Assembly: GCA_949316495.1 (NCBI GenBank)
Contig: OX439012.1
Coordinates: forward strand, 25,714,666-25,778,665
Length of the DNA stretch: 64,000 nucleotides
Direction: 5' to 3'
Source of the DNA: Amphiduros pacificus
Lineage: Eukaryota; Annelida; Polychaeta; Phyllodocida; Hesionidae
The notes beneath the pieces were generated by a model. It saw only the letters and a list, made by a program, of their open reading frames with translations. It did no database searches and was not told the origin of the DNA. Both the position numbers and the translations under genes were made by a program. Of the stretch, positions 45,926 to 59,160 are shown piece after piece (within the stretch, counting starts at the first letter, position 1; every line of letters begins with the position of its first letter).

Positions 45926-46990
45926 AAAGCTTAAAATATCTGTCTATGTATATATTAATCTGACCATGACCTGCCCGATAAGTATTAGAGTAATAGATTA
46001 CTATTTTAGCCTTTTTTGAAAAAGTTATTTTCGTCTATGGCTGTACTAACAAGTCTTCTGTTGGAAACAATGGGAGAGCTGTTTAAGACAATATGAAATC
46101 ACACATTCTCAACATCCGGCGGAAGTGACACTCGTTTAAGAGGTGCGCAGTGATGTAACATTACTGCAGTATTAGCGTGGGTGCTGAGGCCAACGCCGTG
46201 GGGTGCGCGCGACGCCAGCCATCGGGGATGCATATATGTATGAATAAATGATTGACTGCATGACAGTGACACAAATGCTTGCTGACTCGCCCCGTGACCT
46301 GATGACCTCAAAGACACTATCACAGCGACGTAATTGGATTAAAGACCTCCTCGTGTCAGCCCCTGTTATCGCCCATAAAACAAACTAGCTCGCTTTACTT
46401 AATAAAAGCCTTTGGTCAGCCCTTTTAACAAATCATATTACAAAGGCACAACACATGCTTGTTCATGACATTCAAAATGCAACGGAAAGTATTAGATTAC
46501 TATTTTAGCCCTTAAAAAAAAAAGTTGTGTTCGTCTATGGCTGTAATAACAAATTGTTCTCATAAAATACTGTCTGCTTTACTTGCTTCGATAATTGATG
46601 AAAGAAATAGTTAACGTACATCACCTGAAAAGAGGTATATAAACAATCTCTCTTCCTGTCATCTGCTAATCTTAGCACAAAAGGTTATTTTTACACAGAA
46701 TCATTTTGTCATATCACACAAATCCAATGCATTGAAGTAACCGCAACGTTAATTTGAGAAAATATATTGAGAAGATAGGAATGTTGTCCAAAGAGTAGTG
46801 TTTTTGGACATTGTAAAAAGAAATTCAGGTACAGACATGAACTTAACAGTATTTATACAAATAGTCAATTCAAATAATATTCCTTACAGTCGAGGCAGAC
46901 ATTTGTGTTGTCATGTCAACTTCAAACTGCCAGTGTGTTGTTACTCTGTGGAAGGTTGAGGTATCTGTGACTCGTGGAAGAACTCCTTTG
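45926..46990 (+). other. Peptide-gene 3' UTR or flank
   Basis: AATAAA at 46401-46406. A ~75-bp direct repeat is present at 45985-46056 and 46489-46558. The ORF at 46099-46323 (-) is not recognised. Confidence 0.4.
45985..46558 (+). repeat. ~75-bp direct repeat pair, ~500 bp apart
   Basis: 'agattactattttagcc' followed by 'ttcgtctatggctgta' occurs near 45997 and again near 46494, with small differences. The copies bracket ~430 bp of otherwise unique sequence. Confidence 0.75.
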
Positions 46991-47002
46991 CCTTTAAACC
47001 AC

Positions 47003-47458
47003 TGATGCAATGGTCCTGACCTCAGTCCAGTATTAGTCTCCACTGATTCAATGGTCCTGACATCAGTTCTACATTAGTCTCCACTGATTCAATGGTCCTG
47101 ACCTCAGTCTTGCATTAGTCTCCACTGATTCAATGGTCCTGACCTCAGTCCTGCACTAGTCTCCATTGATTCAATGGTCCTGACCTCAGTCCTGCACTAG
47201 TCTCCACTGATTCAATGGTCCTGACCTCAGTCCTGCACTAGTCTCCACTGATTCAATGGTCCTGACCTCAGTCCTGCATTAGTCTCCATTGATTCAATGG
47301 TCCTGACCTCAGTCCTGCACTAGTCTCCACTGATTCAATGGTCCTGACCTCAGTCCTGCACTAGTCTCCACTGATTCAATGGTCCTGACCTCAGTCCTGC
47401 ACTAGTCTCCACTGATTCACTGGTCCTGACCTCAGTCCTGCATTAGTCCCCACTGATC
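47003..47458. repeat. 41-bp minisatellite, about 11 copies
   Basis: The unit 'cactgattcaatggtcctga' + 'cctcagtcctgcactagtctc' repeats with one or two changes per copy. Confidence 0.96.
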
Positions 47459-47509
47459 AAGAGTCAGGAACTATATATTAATTGGCCCAGCCAATGAACA
47501 GTCAGAGCA

Positions 47510-47718
47510 AAATAGGTGACCAAGCCAAGGGTCATTGAGAACATATTTAGTGACCTAGCCAAGGGTCATTGAGAGCATATTAGGTTACCTAGCCAAGGGT
47601 CATTGAGAGCATATTAGGCTACCTAGCCAAGGGTCATTGAGAGCATATTAGGCTACCTAGCCAAGGGTCATTGAGAGCATATTAAGTAGCCTAGCCAAGG
47701 GTCATTGGGAGCATAAAG
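47510..47718 (+). repeat. 34-bp minisatellite, about 6 copies
   Basis: The unit 'agccaagggtcattgagagc' + 'atattaggctacct' repeats. The left-most copy reads 'gcaaaatag|gtgaccaagcc', again donor-like on the + strand, but no exon is recognised in front of it. Confidence 0.93.
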
Positions 47719-49387
47719 ACTTTGTGCTTTCCTGCTGTATGTAGATAGAGCCAGATGTTGCATATAGCATGCCACATTACTTACATATATATACCTGTAT
47801 GTGCTATGATACACGTGAGCTGAGTTTGTACTTTAGCATGTAAACAATCAAGGCCGCACCTGATGAAGTAGTTGTTCACACATCAATGTCAATACGCGCC
47901 ACCTGGTGTCTGTATCCACTCCTGCTGAATACTAAAACACCACTCACACACTATGTGTGAAACAGCCACAGTCTGGGAGCCATGAATGGAACACTGCATT
48001 AATGTTTAAGTTCTGCTAATCTCTGTCTTCCATGTAGAACCACCACCCAGTAGGCAGGTCTGCTTAATATTAAAGGGTGGCTGTGTAAAAACAAGTTTAT
48101 GTACTCTGCATACATGCACGTTAACAAGCTAAACTTTAAGATTAAATGCTGACAAGATAATACTGCTCATTAACTGATAGAGATAAAGGTTTTTTAATGT
48201 TTGACATTAATGATCATAATGACAATGCGCTTTGATTTGTACAGAGAGTAATAGTTCAGTTAATGACAGGGCTGTCCGTGACGACATGGGATGATCCAGG
48301 TTTTCATTAGGTCATCCATCTTTAGTCAACATGGAAATAATTTTAAAATAAAAAGCTACCAGACCTCTTTTAGGGGGTCTACAAACAAAGCATTGTTCTG
48401 ATTTCTAAATCCTATAGATGTTTAAGTTAATCTCTGTACCTCAAGAGAAACCACTTGATGAGGTTCATTTGAAAGGTTTATTGCAGATGAGTTAGCAAAT
48501 AGTGAGCATAGTCAATGGTCACACTAGTAGCACTAGTATTACAGTTTTGTGTCTCATAATATCCATGTCATTTTACACTCTGAACTGTGCTGTGTCTGTG
48601 CTTCTCGGAACTTCTTGTGGGTAGAATGGAAAACATTTCTGATGTTGATTTCCTACAAATTATTTGGCTGATGTTCTCTCTAACAGCTTAGACAGATAAG
48701 CAAGTTTGGAAACCGGTCTATAATTCTTTTTTGATAATTCAAGACAAAGCTTTTTCATAACAGGTGTAATTATTGCAAGTTTCGTGAAATCAGCGTAGGC
48801 ATGATTCCACACATTATTGGTTTATTCATGATTGTTATGACAGTATGTTAAGGCAGTAAGTGTCCTTCACATTAATGTGTATAGGATCCAATTCACATGA
48901 CTTCTTTGCTGCTTCTTTCCATTTAAATTTTTATGAATTTTGAAATTGTCCAAGGTGTGTGTATTTAAAAAAAATCATTACGTGCTACAGTTATATGATT
49001 CTTATCCATTTCATTTATAAGTTATGCATTTTTGCCAGAAAAAATATAAAATTCACAGGTTAATGTCTCATATTTTCCTGTTTCCGGAAGAGAGTCTCTA
49101 TAAAAGGAAAAAGTCATTATAATGTTGAAGCTGAAGCCAAGTTGAGAAAAGTGTGAAATCAAGATGGATGAAGGTAGATTAAGAATTGCCGCACTATAAC
49201 AAGACAAAATATTTTTTGTGGATCCTCAAATACTTCAAAGAAATAGAGATAATATCATCACTTATTTCCATATGTTACTGAGCAAAGTAGAAAGTTAGCA
49301 ACATTTGTAAAAATACAAACTGTGTACTTTGAGCGATAACAAGTGTTGATTTTAAAAAATCAAGCTCGCGTAAGTTTGCAAAATCCC
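47719..49387. other. Unique sequence, no gene recognised
   Basis: Contains the CTCF-like site at 47896-47909. Otherwise AT-rich without a supported exon. Confidence 0.45.
47896..47909 (-). promoter_or_regulatory. CTCF-like motif
   Basis: The minus strand reads ACACCAGGTGGCGC, 13 of 14 matches to CCASYAGRKGGCRC. Confidence 0.35.
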
Positions 49388-49822
49388 AATCTTCTTACTC
49401 TACTACGCACTCACAAATCACTTCTCAAACAAAAGCGACATCTGACGGTGTAATCAGAATTAATCAGCCAAAACATGGCCGCCATGGACCGATAATCGGG
49501 GTAGGCTCCATTGACTTACGGCTTAATCACCTTGAAACCTCAAACATCTAGCCCTAAAGGCAAAACAAACGCGAGCGAAAAGGGAAAATGCAACACACGC
49601 TCAAAATCATTGTCAAAATCCAAGAAAAACTTCTTACTCTACTACGCATTCACAAATCACTTCTTATACAAAAGCGATATCTGACGGTGTTATCAGAAAT
49701 AACGTGTCAAAACATGGCCGACATGGACCGATAATCGATGGATGCTCCATAGACTTCCAGCTTAATCATGTCAAAACCTCGAACATTCAGTCCCAAAGTC
49801 AAAACAAACGCAAGCGAAAAAA
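49388..49822. repeat. Tandem duplication of a ~195-bp block, period ~242 bp
   Basis: 'cttcttactctactacgcac' ... 'aaaacatggccgccatggac' + 'cgataatcg' ... 'aaaacaaacgcgagcgaaaa' occurs at 49388-49585 and again, about 80-85% similar, at 49630-49822. CpG-containing, with 'catggccgccatg' (YY1-like) in the first copy. Either a duplicated regulatory block or a dispersed repeat; no coding frame is kept in both copies. Confidence 0.75.
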
Positions 49823-52384
49823 CATTGTATCACAATCTGAGGGAAACCGGAAGCAGCTGATATCAATCACGTGACGAGTAGTGTGTGTGGGATGTAATTA
49901 TTTCCTCATTTCTTTTCAATGTACATTTATCAAAGATAAAACGTCTTATATATCCAAGTAGGGCACAGAAATTGAAATATATGACGGTATATTATCATTT
50001 TATTAAGATGAAAACTCCATTGGCGCGAAACATAAAAGAAGATATATTCTCAGGTGTCAGCTTTGTTTATGCCTGGCATCACGTGACTAGATTGCCATAT
50101 TGGTTATTTCTACTTCCTGTGATATAAGTCCAGGCGGACTGCATAATTATCGCTGTCAATCAATAAACATCAAAAAGTTCTAAATGATTAATTACTCACT
50201 TTCTTGGATGATCTTTCAGGATTATGTCTGTCTTATATTGACATGTCAGCTCTTTAATTAAATCTGATTAGGACGAAATCATCACAGATAAATCTGCTCA
50301 ATTTAATCCAATTCAGTAAAGGAACGATGATGCAGAATTTTCTAAATTCTGATCCCAACTTCAGTTTATTTCACAACTCTTAATACAAAACATAACAACA
50401 GAATTGTGGAGCATGGATTGGTCCGTCTTTGAAAGATTCCTTCACCTTCTATGTTCACACTTCCGGTTTGTGACCAATCAGATGATAAAGTTCGTCATGG
50501 TACACTAAACTTTGTAAATGGCCTGCATCTTAATTCTCAATTTGACAGAAATTTGTGAAGAAAATCCTGTACGTGACTGTAGATTTATATTGTAAGGAAG
50601 AAAGCTGGGATGAGCGGGGAGGCCTAAAGGTAGATCTCATTACATGTGTGCTGCATGTTAAAGTTATCACGCCTCAAACTCACATGCTCTTAATGTACAA
50701 CTTCGACAAGACACTTCTTTAGGCATAAAGTGCCCCCAAAGATATTTGATGATGTTATGTTATTCAAAATCGAGTATAGAAAAGACAAATATTCTAAAGT
50801 TTCTTCAGTTTTTTCTTTAGAAATTTATCAAGCAGACGTTTCATGAATTAATTTCTTTCCAAAACACTATTCAACCCTCCTACAATTTGCCAATTTTCCT
50901 TCTAAAACTTTTAAACCATCTATTAGTGGACTTTATTTTTATTCTTTTTTTAAGCACGACTAGAATGTTATGGTTTACCTTAAAAGCATCTCTGTGTGCA
51001 CAAATCTAAGGGTAGAGACACATGCCCTACTCCTGTCAGAGATTGGGCAGGGATTAACTTTTTGCATAACTTCAGAGAGGTTATATTATCATCCAGTTAT
51101 TGATCAATATCTATACGAAAACTTCATGACCGATGCCTACCTAAATTCCAGATGCTCACTTACATCTCAAATGTTTACCTACATCCAAGTTACTCACCTA
51201 TATTTAAGATGATAATACACGTTTTGATATAAAATGAAAGTAATAAAACAAAATAATCTCCAGATAAGCAAGAAAATGAGGTATTTCCGGTTGAGTGATA
51301 TTGAGGTTTCCGTACGCAGAAGAGTGTATATCAGGCATACCCTAATTGCATCAATAACGTGTCTGATATTTGTCATGTCCTTGTGTACGGTATTTGGGTT
51401 TGTATAATCCAACAAAGACATGTTTAATAAGAGGAAAATTAGATTTATTCTCTGACAATCTAAATATGATAAGAACCTCAGATCATGTTTCGGCTGAGTT
51501 AGCAATGCACTCCGGAAATATTAAGGAACATCTTAGGTATCACAGTAGCCGTGTTCGACTCTCATTCTAAGCATAAAGGAGAATGCGACACAAGATTTGC
51601 TTCTTCAATTCTTCATAAAAGATATAAAATGAATGACAAAGTGTGTGAACAGAGTGTTAAGTGACACATATAAGGGTCTTTGTATGTTTGTTGTTTAGGG
51701 TTAAAATAACTCCCACACAAGTTCTCGTGTGACAATAATATCATGTGACAATATTCCTTCTACCTCCCAGAATGATAGTACCAATAAATACGTTCGTACA
51801 CGGCAAACTCTCTCTTCCTTAGGACCAGAGAATTAGGCTCAAATTACCTTTACTGCAACCCTAATTTTTCTTCAAACAGAAACAATTTCTTCTTAAGCAG
51901 AGGTGGTTAGACAGCAGATTTGAGGTCAAAAATAAAGAAAAGGAGAGAACATTAAAAAGACTCTTTTTTCCCCAGACCGGTGACAAAAAATAAGGAATTC
52001 CCTTTCCAGTAAATAAGCAATTACTATTTATTTCAAACGCCAAATGGAGATGAATGAAGCCAATTTAATGAAATAGAGTTGGAATTGTTATATCATTACA
52101 ACATTTTTTTTCACGAATTTGGATGGGTGTCGCAGTTTGCCATTTGCTGGTAATATTTTGAATGGATAGTGAGTAATAGTAGGAAGGAGCAGCACCTGAG
52201 TAGAACGAGTTTAATGTGATCCATGGGGTGAATGTGAGCAATGAGGCACATGGTGATAATCTCATTCATTACTCCAGCACCTTCCCCAACACCAGCAACT
52301 GCCAGCACCCCCATCCCGGTACCTTCCCCATCACATGCCAGCAGCACCCCCATCCCGGCACCTTCCCCATCACTTCCCCAAATC
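49823..52384. other. Unique sequence, no gene recognised
   Basis: Includes 'cttccggtttgtgaccaatc' at about 50460-50480 (ETS-like plus CCAAT) and TCACGTGA motifs at about 49868 and 50080. A Pro/Ser/Thr-rich + strand frame at 52250-52430 arises from two imperfect repeats of 'ccagcacccccatcccgg'. No gene supported. Confidence 0.4.
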
Positions 52385-52607
52385 ACTTCCCCTAATCCCT
52401 TCCCCTAATCCCTTCCGCTAATCCCCTCCCCTAATCCCTTCCCCTAATCCCTTCCCCTAATCCCTTCCCCTAATCACTTCCCCTAATCCCTTCCCCTAAT
52501 CCCTTTCCCTAATCACTTCCCCTAATCCCTTCCCCTAATCCCTTCCCCTAATCCCTTCCCCTAATCCCTTCCCCTAATCCCTTCCCCTAATCCCTTCCCC
52601 TCATTAC
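52385..52607. repeat. 13-bp pyrimidine-rich minisatellite, about 17 copies
   Basis: The unit 'cccttcccctaat' repeats with few changes. One strand is almost all pyrimidine apart from the AA of 'ctaat'. Confidence 0.96.
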
Positions 52608-53025
52608 TTCACCCACCACTTCCCTTTACATGTGCGTTGGCTTCATACATGTTCGAAGTGCAGGTAAATATCTGTGAAGCCCCCGAGGCTTTGTGCCTAT
52701 GTGGACAGGGTAGATTGTCTGACAGTAGTGTCTATACACTTTGTATGTCTGTAATCTTGGCTGACACCTGTCATATGCTCATACACTCAGATACCCTCAA
52801 CATAGACTCTGCTTCCCCACACCCTTGTATTGCACACATATATGCATTGGGTGCCCTTGTGTTTTGCTCCAACGCCTTTATCAAAGCTGTCATGAAAAGC
52901 ATATTGACTGCTACCCTTTTCACTTTCGTATTACAAAAGGATGTTGAAGGTTAAATGATAATCATCTATTGTGTATTTGTATGTTATAGTATACTGTTTT
53001 GTATAATGAATTACAAAAATAGATT
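52608..53025. other. 105-codon open frame, unidentified
   Basis: 52637-52954 (+) is open for 105 codons (MASYMFEVQVNICEAPEALC...). No signal peptide or recognised domain and only ordinary codon texture. A donor-like 'gtgcag|gtaaat' lies at about 52658-52669. Not annotated as a gene. Confidence 0.25.
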
Positions 53026-53165
53026 AATTGGGCGGTGACTCAGTTGACAAGATGTCTGTCTCCAATACTGGATGCCGGAGTTTGATTCCAGACTGGGGTA
53101 AGAACCTCTGTCTTGCTTCAAGATTGAGAAAGTCTGAAACATATTATTGAATTGTTTCTCACTCT
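53026..53165 (+). mobile_element. tRNA-derived SINE, old copy
   Basis: 'ggcggtgactcagttgacaa' gives an A-box-like start and 'ggagtttgattccaga' a B box about 45 bp later, followed by 'aagattgagaaagtctgaaa'. Similar in layout to the 3113 SINE but diverged. Confidence 0.55.
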
Positions 53166-54794
53166 ATTTAGTGCTTCACAACTGATTATATATTTCTGTA
53201 GTCATGACTTTGTGATAATTCATAAAGAAATATCTCCACACACTTCGAAAAGAGCAGGGCATTGCAACCAAATGACACACATCTGTCTATATTACATGAT
53301 ACAGCCTAAATAATGCCGAAAGGATCGTCAATACAAACAAGAAAAACAGCTTGGAGAGGCCTTTTGACTGTTTTTTGCACTAGCATGACACCTACAAGAA
53401 AGACTGTTGACGGTAATTAGGTTCCTAAGCTATCAATATCCTTCAACTGGTTTTCTCCCATACACCGCGAAGAACAGTACGCATTTTTCAATTATCACCC
53501 ATTCTAAACAAAAGATAATGATAATGGAAGATTTCATTTTGTGATATTTGTTGTACATATATACATGTAGGTTTTATATTGTCATACAAATCGAATTCAC
53601 AATAAGACATGTCCACCAAGATTTACTTGCAATAATAGCTTGATCTGTGCACCCTCCTCACAGAGACGCGACTCTCTGCCATAGTTTGAGTTCGCTGTAT
53701 GGAGTGTGAAACACAGCTGACTCCATCTCAACCGGCTTACATTCCAACTCTGTCACACCTTGTCATCCACATACCCCAGACTAATACACTGATCATAATG
53801 GACCGAGTCCTATTGTCAACATACACCGCTTACGTTAAAAATAATGTTAATGATTAACTGATAGCTTAAGAAAAGGAAGAGAAATAGGGTGTGACAGATG
53901 AAAATTAGAACATTTATGATATGTGACGCATTAGGATCACGTGGCTTTTATGAATCGTGACACATTTGACCTCAGAGAATTTATAAAGTGTGACACATTT
54001 GGACCTAACAACAGTAATAAAGCGTGACACATTTCAATCGATAACTGTGTCGCACAGGTTTTATAATCGATAATGAGAATTGCATTGATGACTACTATTT
54101 CATTATGCAGTCTTCCAAGAGGCTTTCACTCTATGTAAACAATGTTATATTCTGACACAGCTTTCTGACACACTTTGTTTGGAATCGGTCAAAACTGTTA
54201 TTCCATTTCTTTTATTAAGATATTATGCTATTTGTTGCTCAGGTTGAAGGTTCACAATATAACATTACAGTGAAGCAAATACTTGTCATTCAGTGAATCT
54301 GTTTTCACGACCATGCAGTGGGAAAAAGTGTATCATAATCGAGAAGATGTAAGTAGATATCAGTATGCATTAAGCAGAGATAGAGCCCCGGATGAGTAGA
54401 TTAAGCCCACAGATCTTTATAAAGGCATTTTGATAGATGAGCATCCAGTGTATGCTTTACTATGAGTGATGGGCAGTCCCACAATGCACCGCGCACTGGC
54501 CTTGTAAGACACACATAAACTATAACCTGGCAGCCATAACAACTCCACCTCTCTGCACCTCTGGAAATACCACACCACAACTAACTGTGCCTCCCACAAG
54601 ACATCACAAAATCCATTACTTATTGTCCGTAATTGACAGGACTTTCCACTGTGGCATGTGTCATTGAGAGGGAAAGTGGAATTATTTCACAAGACAATGC
54701 CTCATACGTCATTATCATAGTGTTAAAAGGTGCATCTTTTATTTAACACTTTTTTCCTTTATCATATCACGATGCTTTTTCTCCCACACGCCAG
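53166..54794. other. Unique sequence, no gene recognised
   Basis: Around 53925-54040 a 'gtgacacattt' phrase recurs four times at irregular spacing. No exon supported. Confidence 0.4.
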
Positions 54795-55195
54795 GCAGTG
54801 ACATCACACACCAGGCATTGACATACACCACAGGCAGTGATGTATACACATTCCAGGCAGTAGATTCCACACACCAGGCAGTTCCATCACACTCTGAACA
54901 GTACACACCAGGCAGTTCCATCACTCTCTGGACAGTGACATCACACACCAGGCAGTAACGTACACACCAGGCAGTGACATACACATCAGGCAGTGACATA
55001 TACATCAGGCAGTGACATATACACCAGGCAGTTCCATCACACTCTGGACAGTGACATATACATCAGGCAGTGATTCACACAAACCAGGCAGTAATATACA
55101 CACATCAGGTAGTAACATCACGCTCTAGGCTGTGATATCACACTCTAGGCAGCGGCATACACACCAGGTAGTAATTACACACACCAGGCAGTGAC
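54795..55195. repeat. ~20-bp degenerate minisatellite
   Basis: Units of 'caccaggcagtgacatacac' type with many substitutions and length changes; about 20 copies. Confidence 0.88.
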
Positions 55196-56580
55196 AGACA
55201 ATTGGCTATTTATGCACAACACTCCCTGTACTTACATTCTTCACATAGCTTCAAAATCGTGATAATCACACTTAATTACTACCTAATTAATACATCTTCC
55301 AACCAATTTGAGAAGAGGTTTGTAATTTGTTTTAATGAGGTAAGATTGTGAAATGAAGAAGGGCCGTCAGCCTGAGGCTGGCGCATCCATTTCAACTGGC
55401 CCAGCATTTTGAAGATAACACTCAAAAGCATATCCCAAAGTGCGCATGCGTAATGTCATTCAGCGAAGATGTATCGACGATAATAATGAATGATCTCTGA
55501 TATGTGGAGATGTATAAATATATGCATAAACAAGTATAATTGCAAAACACTGATAAACAACACCAAAAACTTTGATTGAGAGGAGATTTTCCTGGCTTTA
55601 ACTCAAACGGGACAGTTTTGCAATTTTGAAAGACAGTAGGGGATGTAAGAAATATGAGTGCAAGTGAACATGATATTGTAAAAAATACAATAACAGTGAT
55701 ATTTCTCAATCATATAGAAATTATGTCAACAAATTATACCATGAAGTTTGATATGACACAAAATAAGCTTGGCATCTCATTACAGGGTCTGAGGGGTCTA
55801 TTAGAGGCTTGAGGTGAGAAATAGGGCCTTGTTCTCACACTCACCTGGCGGGCAGAGGATAATGGTGCTTGCCTCCAGCCATACCCTCTATCATGCCTCG
55901 CAACACATGCTTTGTACCATCACTATGGCGAAATCACACATCTCCCTCACTCAACTAGCAGAATTAATTTACTTGATTTCAGTTTTTTTGCAACATCATA
56001 TATGCCAGTTAATAGACCATATTGACCTGATTAAGTTTTTTTTATTAGCAATAAGGTTAGATGCACAGCCTGACCGTAGCGATGATTGGTGAAAGGAGAG
56101 ACTTTAATGATTGGTAGAAGGAGAAACTTAGAATGCAATATATATGCTGACCTCATTGAATAAAACCAGGACTAATTGATAATGATCGGTAGAAGGAGAA
56201 ATTAATAAAACCACTGGGACGAGGCATTTCAGAATCTACCTTGCAAGGTGAGCTTATACAAACATTTCATTTTGACAAAATCTTGCAAGCAGCTTGGCTC
56301 AGAATATTCCTGATTTTCGCTCATCTTTCGCAACAACTCGTTATTTGCTCAAGTCGTAAAACTTCGACATCCTAGTTGCAAAATATGACAAAAACAGTTT
56401 ATAAACAACAGCGTCAGCCATGACCTTCATTTTACTTGAAGTCTTGAATAGCAATCCCAAAAGCTTGAACAAGTGTGGGAGTGACATTCAAAATTCTGTC
56501 ATGCAAGGTTTCTGCTCATGAATATAACATTGAAGAGGAAAGGCTGAGGTCATGTGATTATGACATAAAGACGTTTTCAC
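55196..56580. other. Unique sequence, no gene recognised
   Basis: A ~30-bp phrase 'atgattggtagaaggagaaa' recurs three times near 56080-56200. ORFs at 55422-55709 (-) and 55814-56092 (+) are not recognised. Confidence 0.4.
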
Positions 56581-56581
56581 A

Positions 56582-56770
56582 TCAAGCAGATGACGTCGGT
56601 AGGTAGGGCAGATCACATGATCATCACATGATGACGTCAGAAGTATGGGCAGATCACATGATCATCACATGATGACGACAGAAGTATGGGCAGATCACAT
56701 GATCATCTCATGATGACGTCAGAAGGTGGGGGAGATCACATGGTTATCAAATAATGATGTTAGCAGTGGG
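56582..56770. repeat. 41-bp minisatellite, about 4 copies, each with a CRE-like site
   Basis: 'gcagatcacatgatcatcac' + 'atgatgacgtcagaagtatgg' repeats every 41 bp. TGACGTCA (full palindromic cAMP-response element) is present at 56632-56639 and 56714-56721, with one-mismatch versions at 56591 and 56673. Confidence 0.92.
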
Positions 56771-59019
56771 GCAGATTGTGTGACTTCTCTCAACATTAAC
56801 TGACGCAGCATAACACATCGGCCTCTCATGACACATGCACAATGCATAATAGTTTTCACTGACAGACGATTTTGGTTGCCAGCCATTTTGTTGAAACGTT
56901 TTGCATGAACATAAAAGGGTGACGAGGAAAAATTTGTATCTGTGTGACGAAGCGAATAAACGCTAAATCAGGCTGAAATTAGGGTTTCTATCTCTATTTG
57001 AAACCAGACAAAATGTCATGTGGACATCTATAGAAAATATAAAGATCCTGTAAATTGTCAAGCCACATTTTCTCCCTTCACATTGAAGCCAGTCCTATAT
57101 TATTTGGTAATTATATTTTAACCTTTCTAAATTTCTCTATACAAGAATGCACAGGCAAATATCTGAAAAATGTTGTTTGTTCCTTCTATATATCTTTAAA
57201 GCAGTTATGAAATTAGGTTATCAAGCACTTTTTCCTTGCATATTTTAAATGTCTATACTCCAAAAGTTATCACCCACCATAATTCCCGACCCAAATTTCT
57301 GTCTGCACCATTTGAAAGTTGCTGAGTCTTCTGCTAAAATCCAAATCATCCATTGGACACTTTGTCAACAATATTTGTTTAGCTGACCAGTGATTTTGCT
57401 GAAAAACGTTTTGCTAACAGTGGCACACCTTTAGATAAGTATAATGGAGTGATGTGGCTTACAGAGCCCGGTTTGTCCATTTATGTTTGTCCTTTGGTAC
57501 AGGCCTAACACCCTGATAGACCACAATAGAGGTCACATGATTGCATACATGTGGCCATCCGCTAGTCAAAAGAGTACAGGCAGTACTTGGCACTTCCAGA
57601 AAAACAAAATAACCATGGTCGGGGTATTTTGATTGATTTTTAAATGGGATAGCATGTATCACAGTTTGGTGGCCACATATCATTTAAGCATACCCCAAAC
57701 CTCTGTAATATTGCCTAAAACCTCTGTGGTTTCATGAATGCTTTACGTTTTTACCATCATAATTTGGAAATGCTAAATAATGAATATTTCCCAGTGGACT
57801 TTCTATATTTCAAGGCCTTTTTTTTACATAACTCAGCTTGAAAAATATAACATTTCTGAATTTCGGTTCAACACTTCTGAGGCTGAGTTATAAAAGACTA
57901 CACGTTGAAGCCCAAACTCATCTGTATATTCATGGAAACTATTCACCCTTTAGTGTAGACATTTACTTAATTGTAATTACACTTCTGAAACTCTACTTTA
58001 ATCGCTGACATTTTTTTCACTCGCTTTTGTTTTGTCTTCAGGGCTGGATGTTTGATTACGCTGTAAGTGTATTGCGAATTACTGCATTATCGCCCATGTC
58101 ATAGTTGAGACTATTTTACCTCTTGTCGTCATGTTTGCATAAAGAGTGGACGGGGTGAAAAGATAATAGTAGTGTGTGGTGGAGGGTTTTGGCCAAATAT
58201 AAAAAAATCATAGGTTTGGCGTGCGAGATTTTGTCAAATTTGTTCAATTATTTCATAACTTTCCGTTTACTTTTGGTTTCTTTTCATATTTTCATTTTAA
58301 TTTACAAATCCTTGTTTTTTTTAAAATCACTTCTTTTCAATGTTCTCTGCACATCTACAAATGAGCTGTCACCATGTTTCGTTTTTGTGTGTTAAATTAG
58401 TTCTAACCGCAGCCGCCTACTGAAGGCTAAGACAGTAAATCTCTGCATATTGCTGCTGACAACAATTCTTTAAATTGTTATTCACATCTTGATTTAAACC
58501 TTGAATAGGTAGATATAATGGCAACCATTTGTTCTATTGGCGGAAATACTGTAAAGAAATTGAGAATCATATCAAATATGCAAAATCGTGTAACATCATC
58601 CCCAAGAAAACATTTATCAATTTTCTCTGAGAAAATGTCCATATGCAAATCAACCAGAAAACAAAACTACTTATAAATACATCAAAATAATTACTTAATG
58701 TAAAAGTAGTAATTTATGTTTAGCTTTTTATGTTAAACAAGACATCTCTGAGAACTTAAATTGTATTTCATTAACAAGGATAACCCTTTGAATTTTTGTT
58801 TTTTACCATAAATTCGCTATTCTGATATAAAAATCAAATGTAGTACCTAACATTAATAAACAGGTACAAGAAATTTATGTCTTTACGGTAATCAACATCA
58901 AAGTGTTATCTATTCCGCCTGGTTGATCACGCCCACATATAGTGGATAAAGTCCCCAATACTCGGCACTATGCAGCTCTTTACACACATATACTCAGCTA
59001 ATATTCATTACGTGCAAGG
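56771..59019. other. Unique AT-rich sequence, no gene recognised
   Basis: ORFs at 57459-57683 (-) and 58174-58395 (+, Phe/Leu-rich) show no family features. Confidence 0.4.
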
Positions 59020-59160
59020 CCATTAAGAGATTTGGAAGCAACATTCGTCCAACTTTCGGCCATCTTGGTTTCGGTGTTTTCACAGCTTGGTGACAGTTAT
59101 CACAACTAATTTTCACCATAACACAATAGGTGCGTAAACTTTCGCCGCTCTGCCCTATTC
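59020..59160 (-). mobile_element. Dispersed repeat copy B
   Basis: The reverse complement, 'gcacctattgtgttatggtg' ... 'caccgaaaccaagatggccg', is the copy that joins the 5' part seen at 39040-39132 to the core seen at 32432-32556. Confidence 0.65.

Noticed and set aside
52385-52607. Interstitial telomere-like repeat, because units contain ccctaa
   Set aside because: The unit is 13 bp (cccttcccctaat), not a tandem of TTAGGG or its variants.
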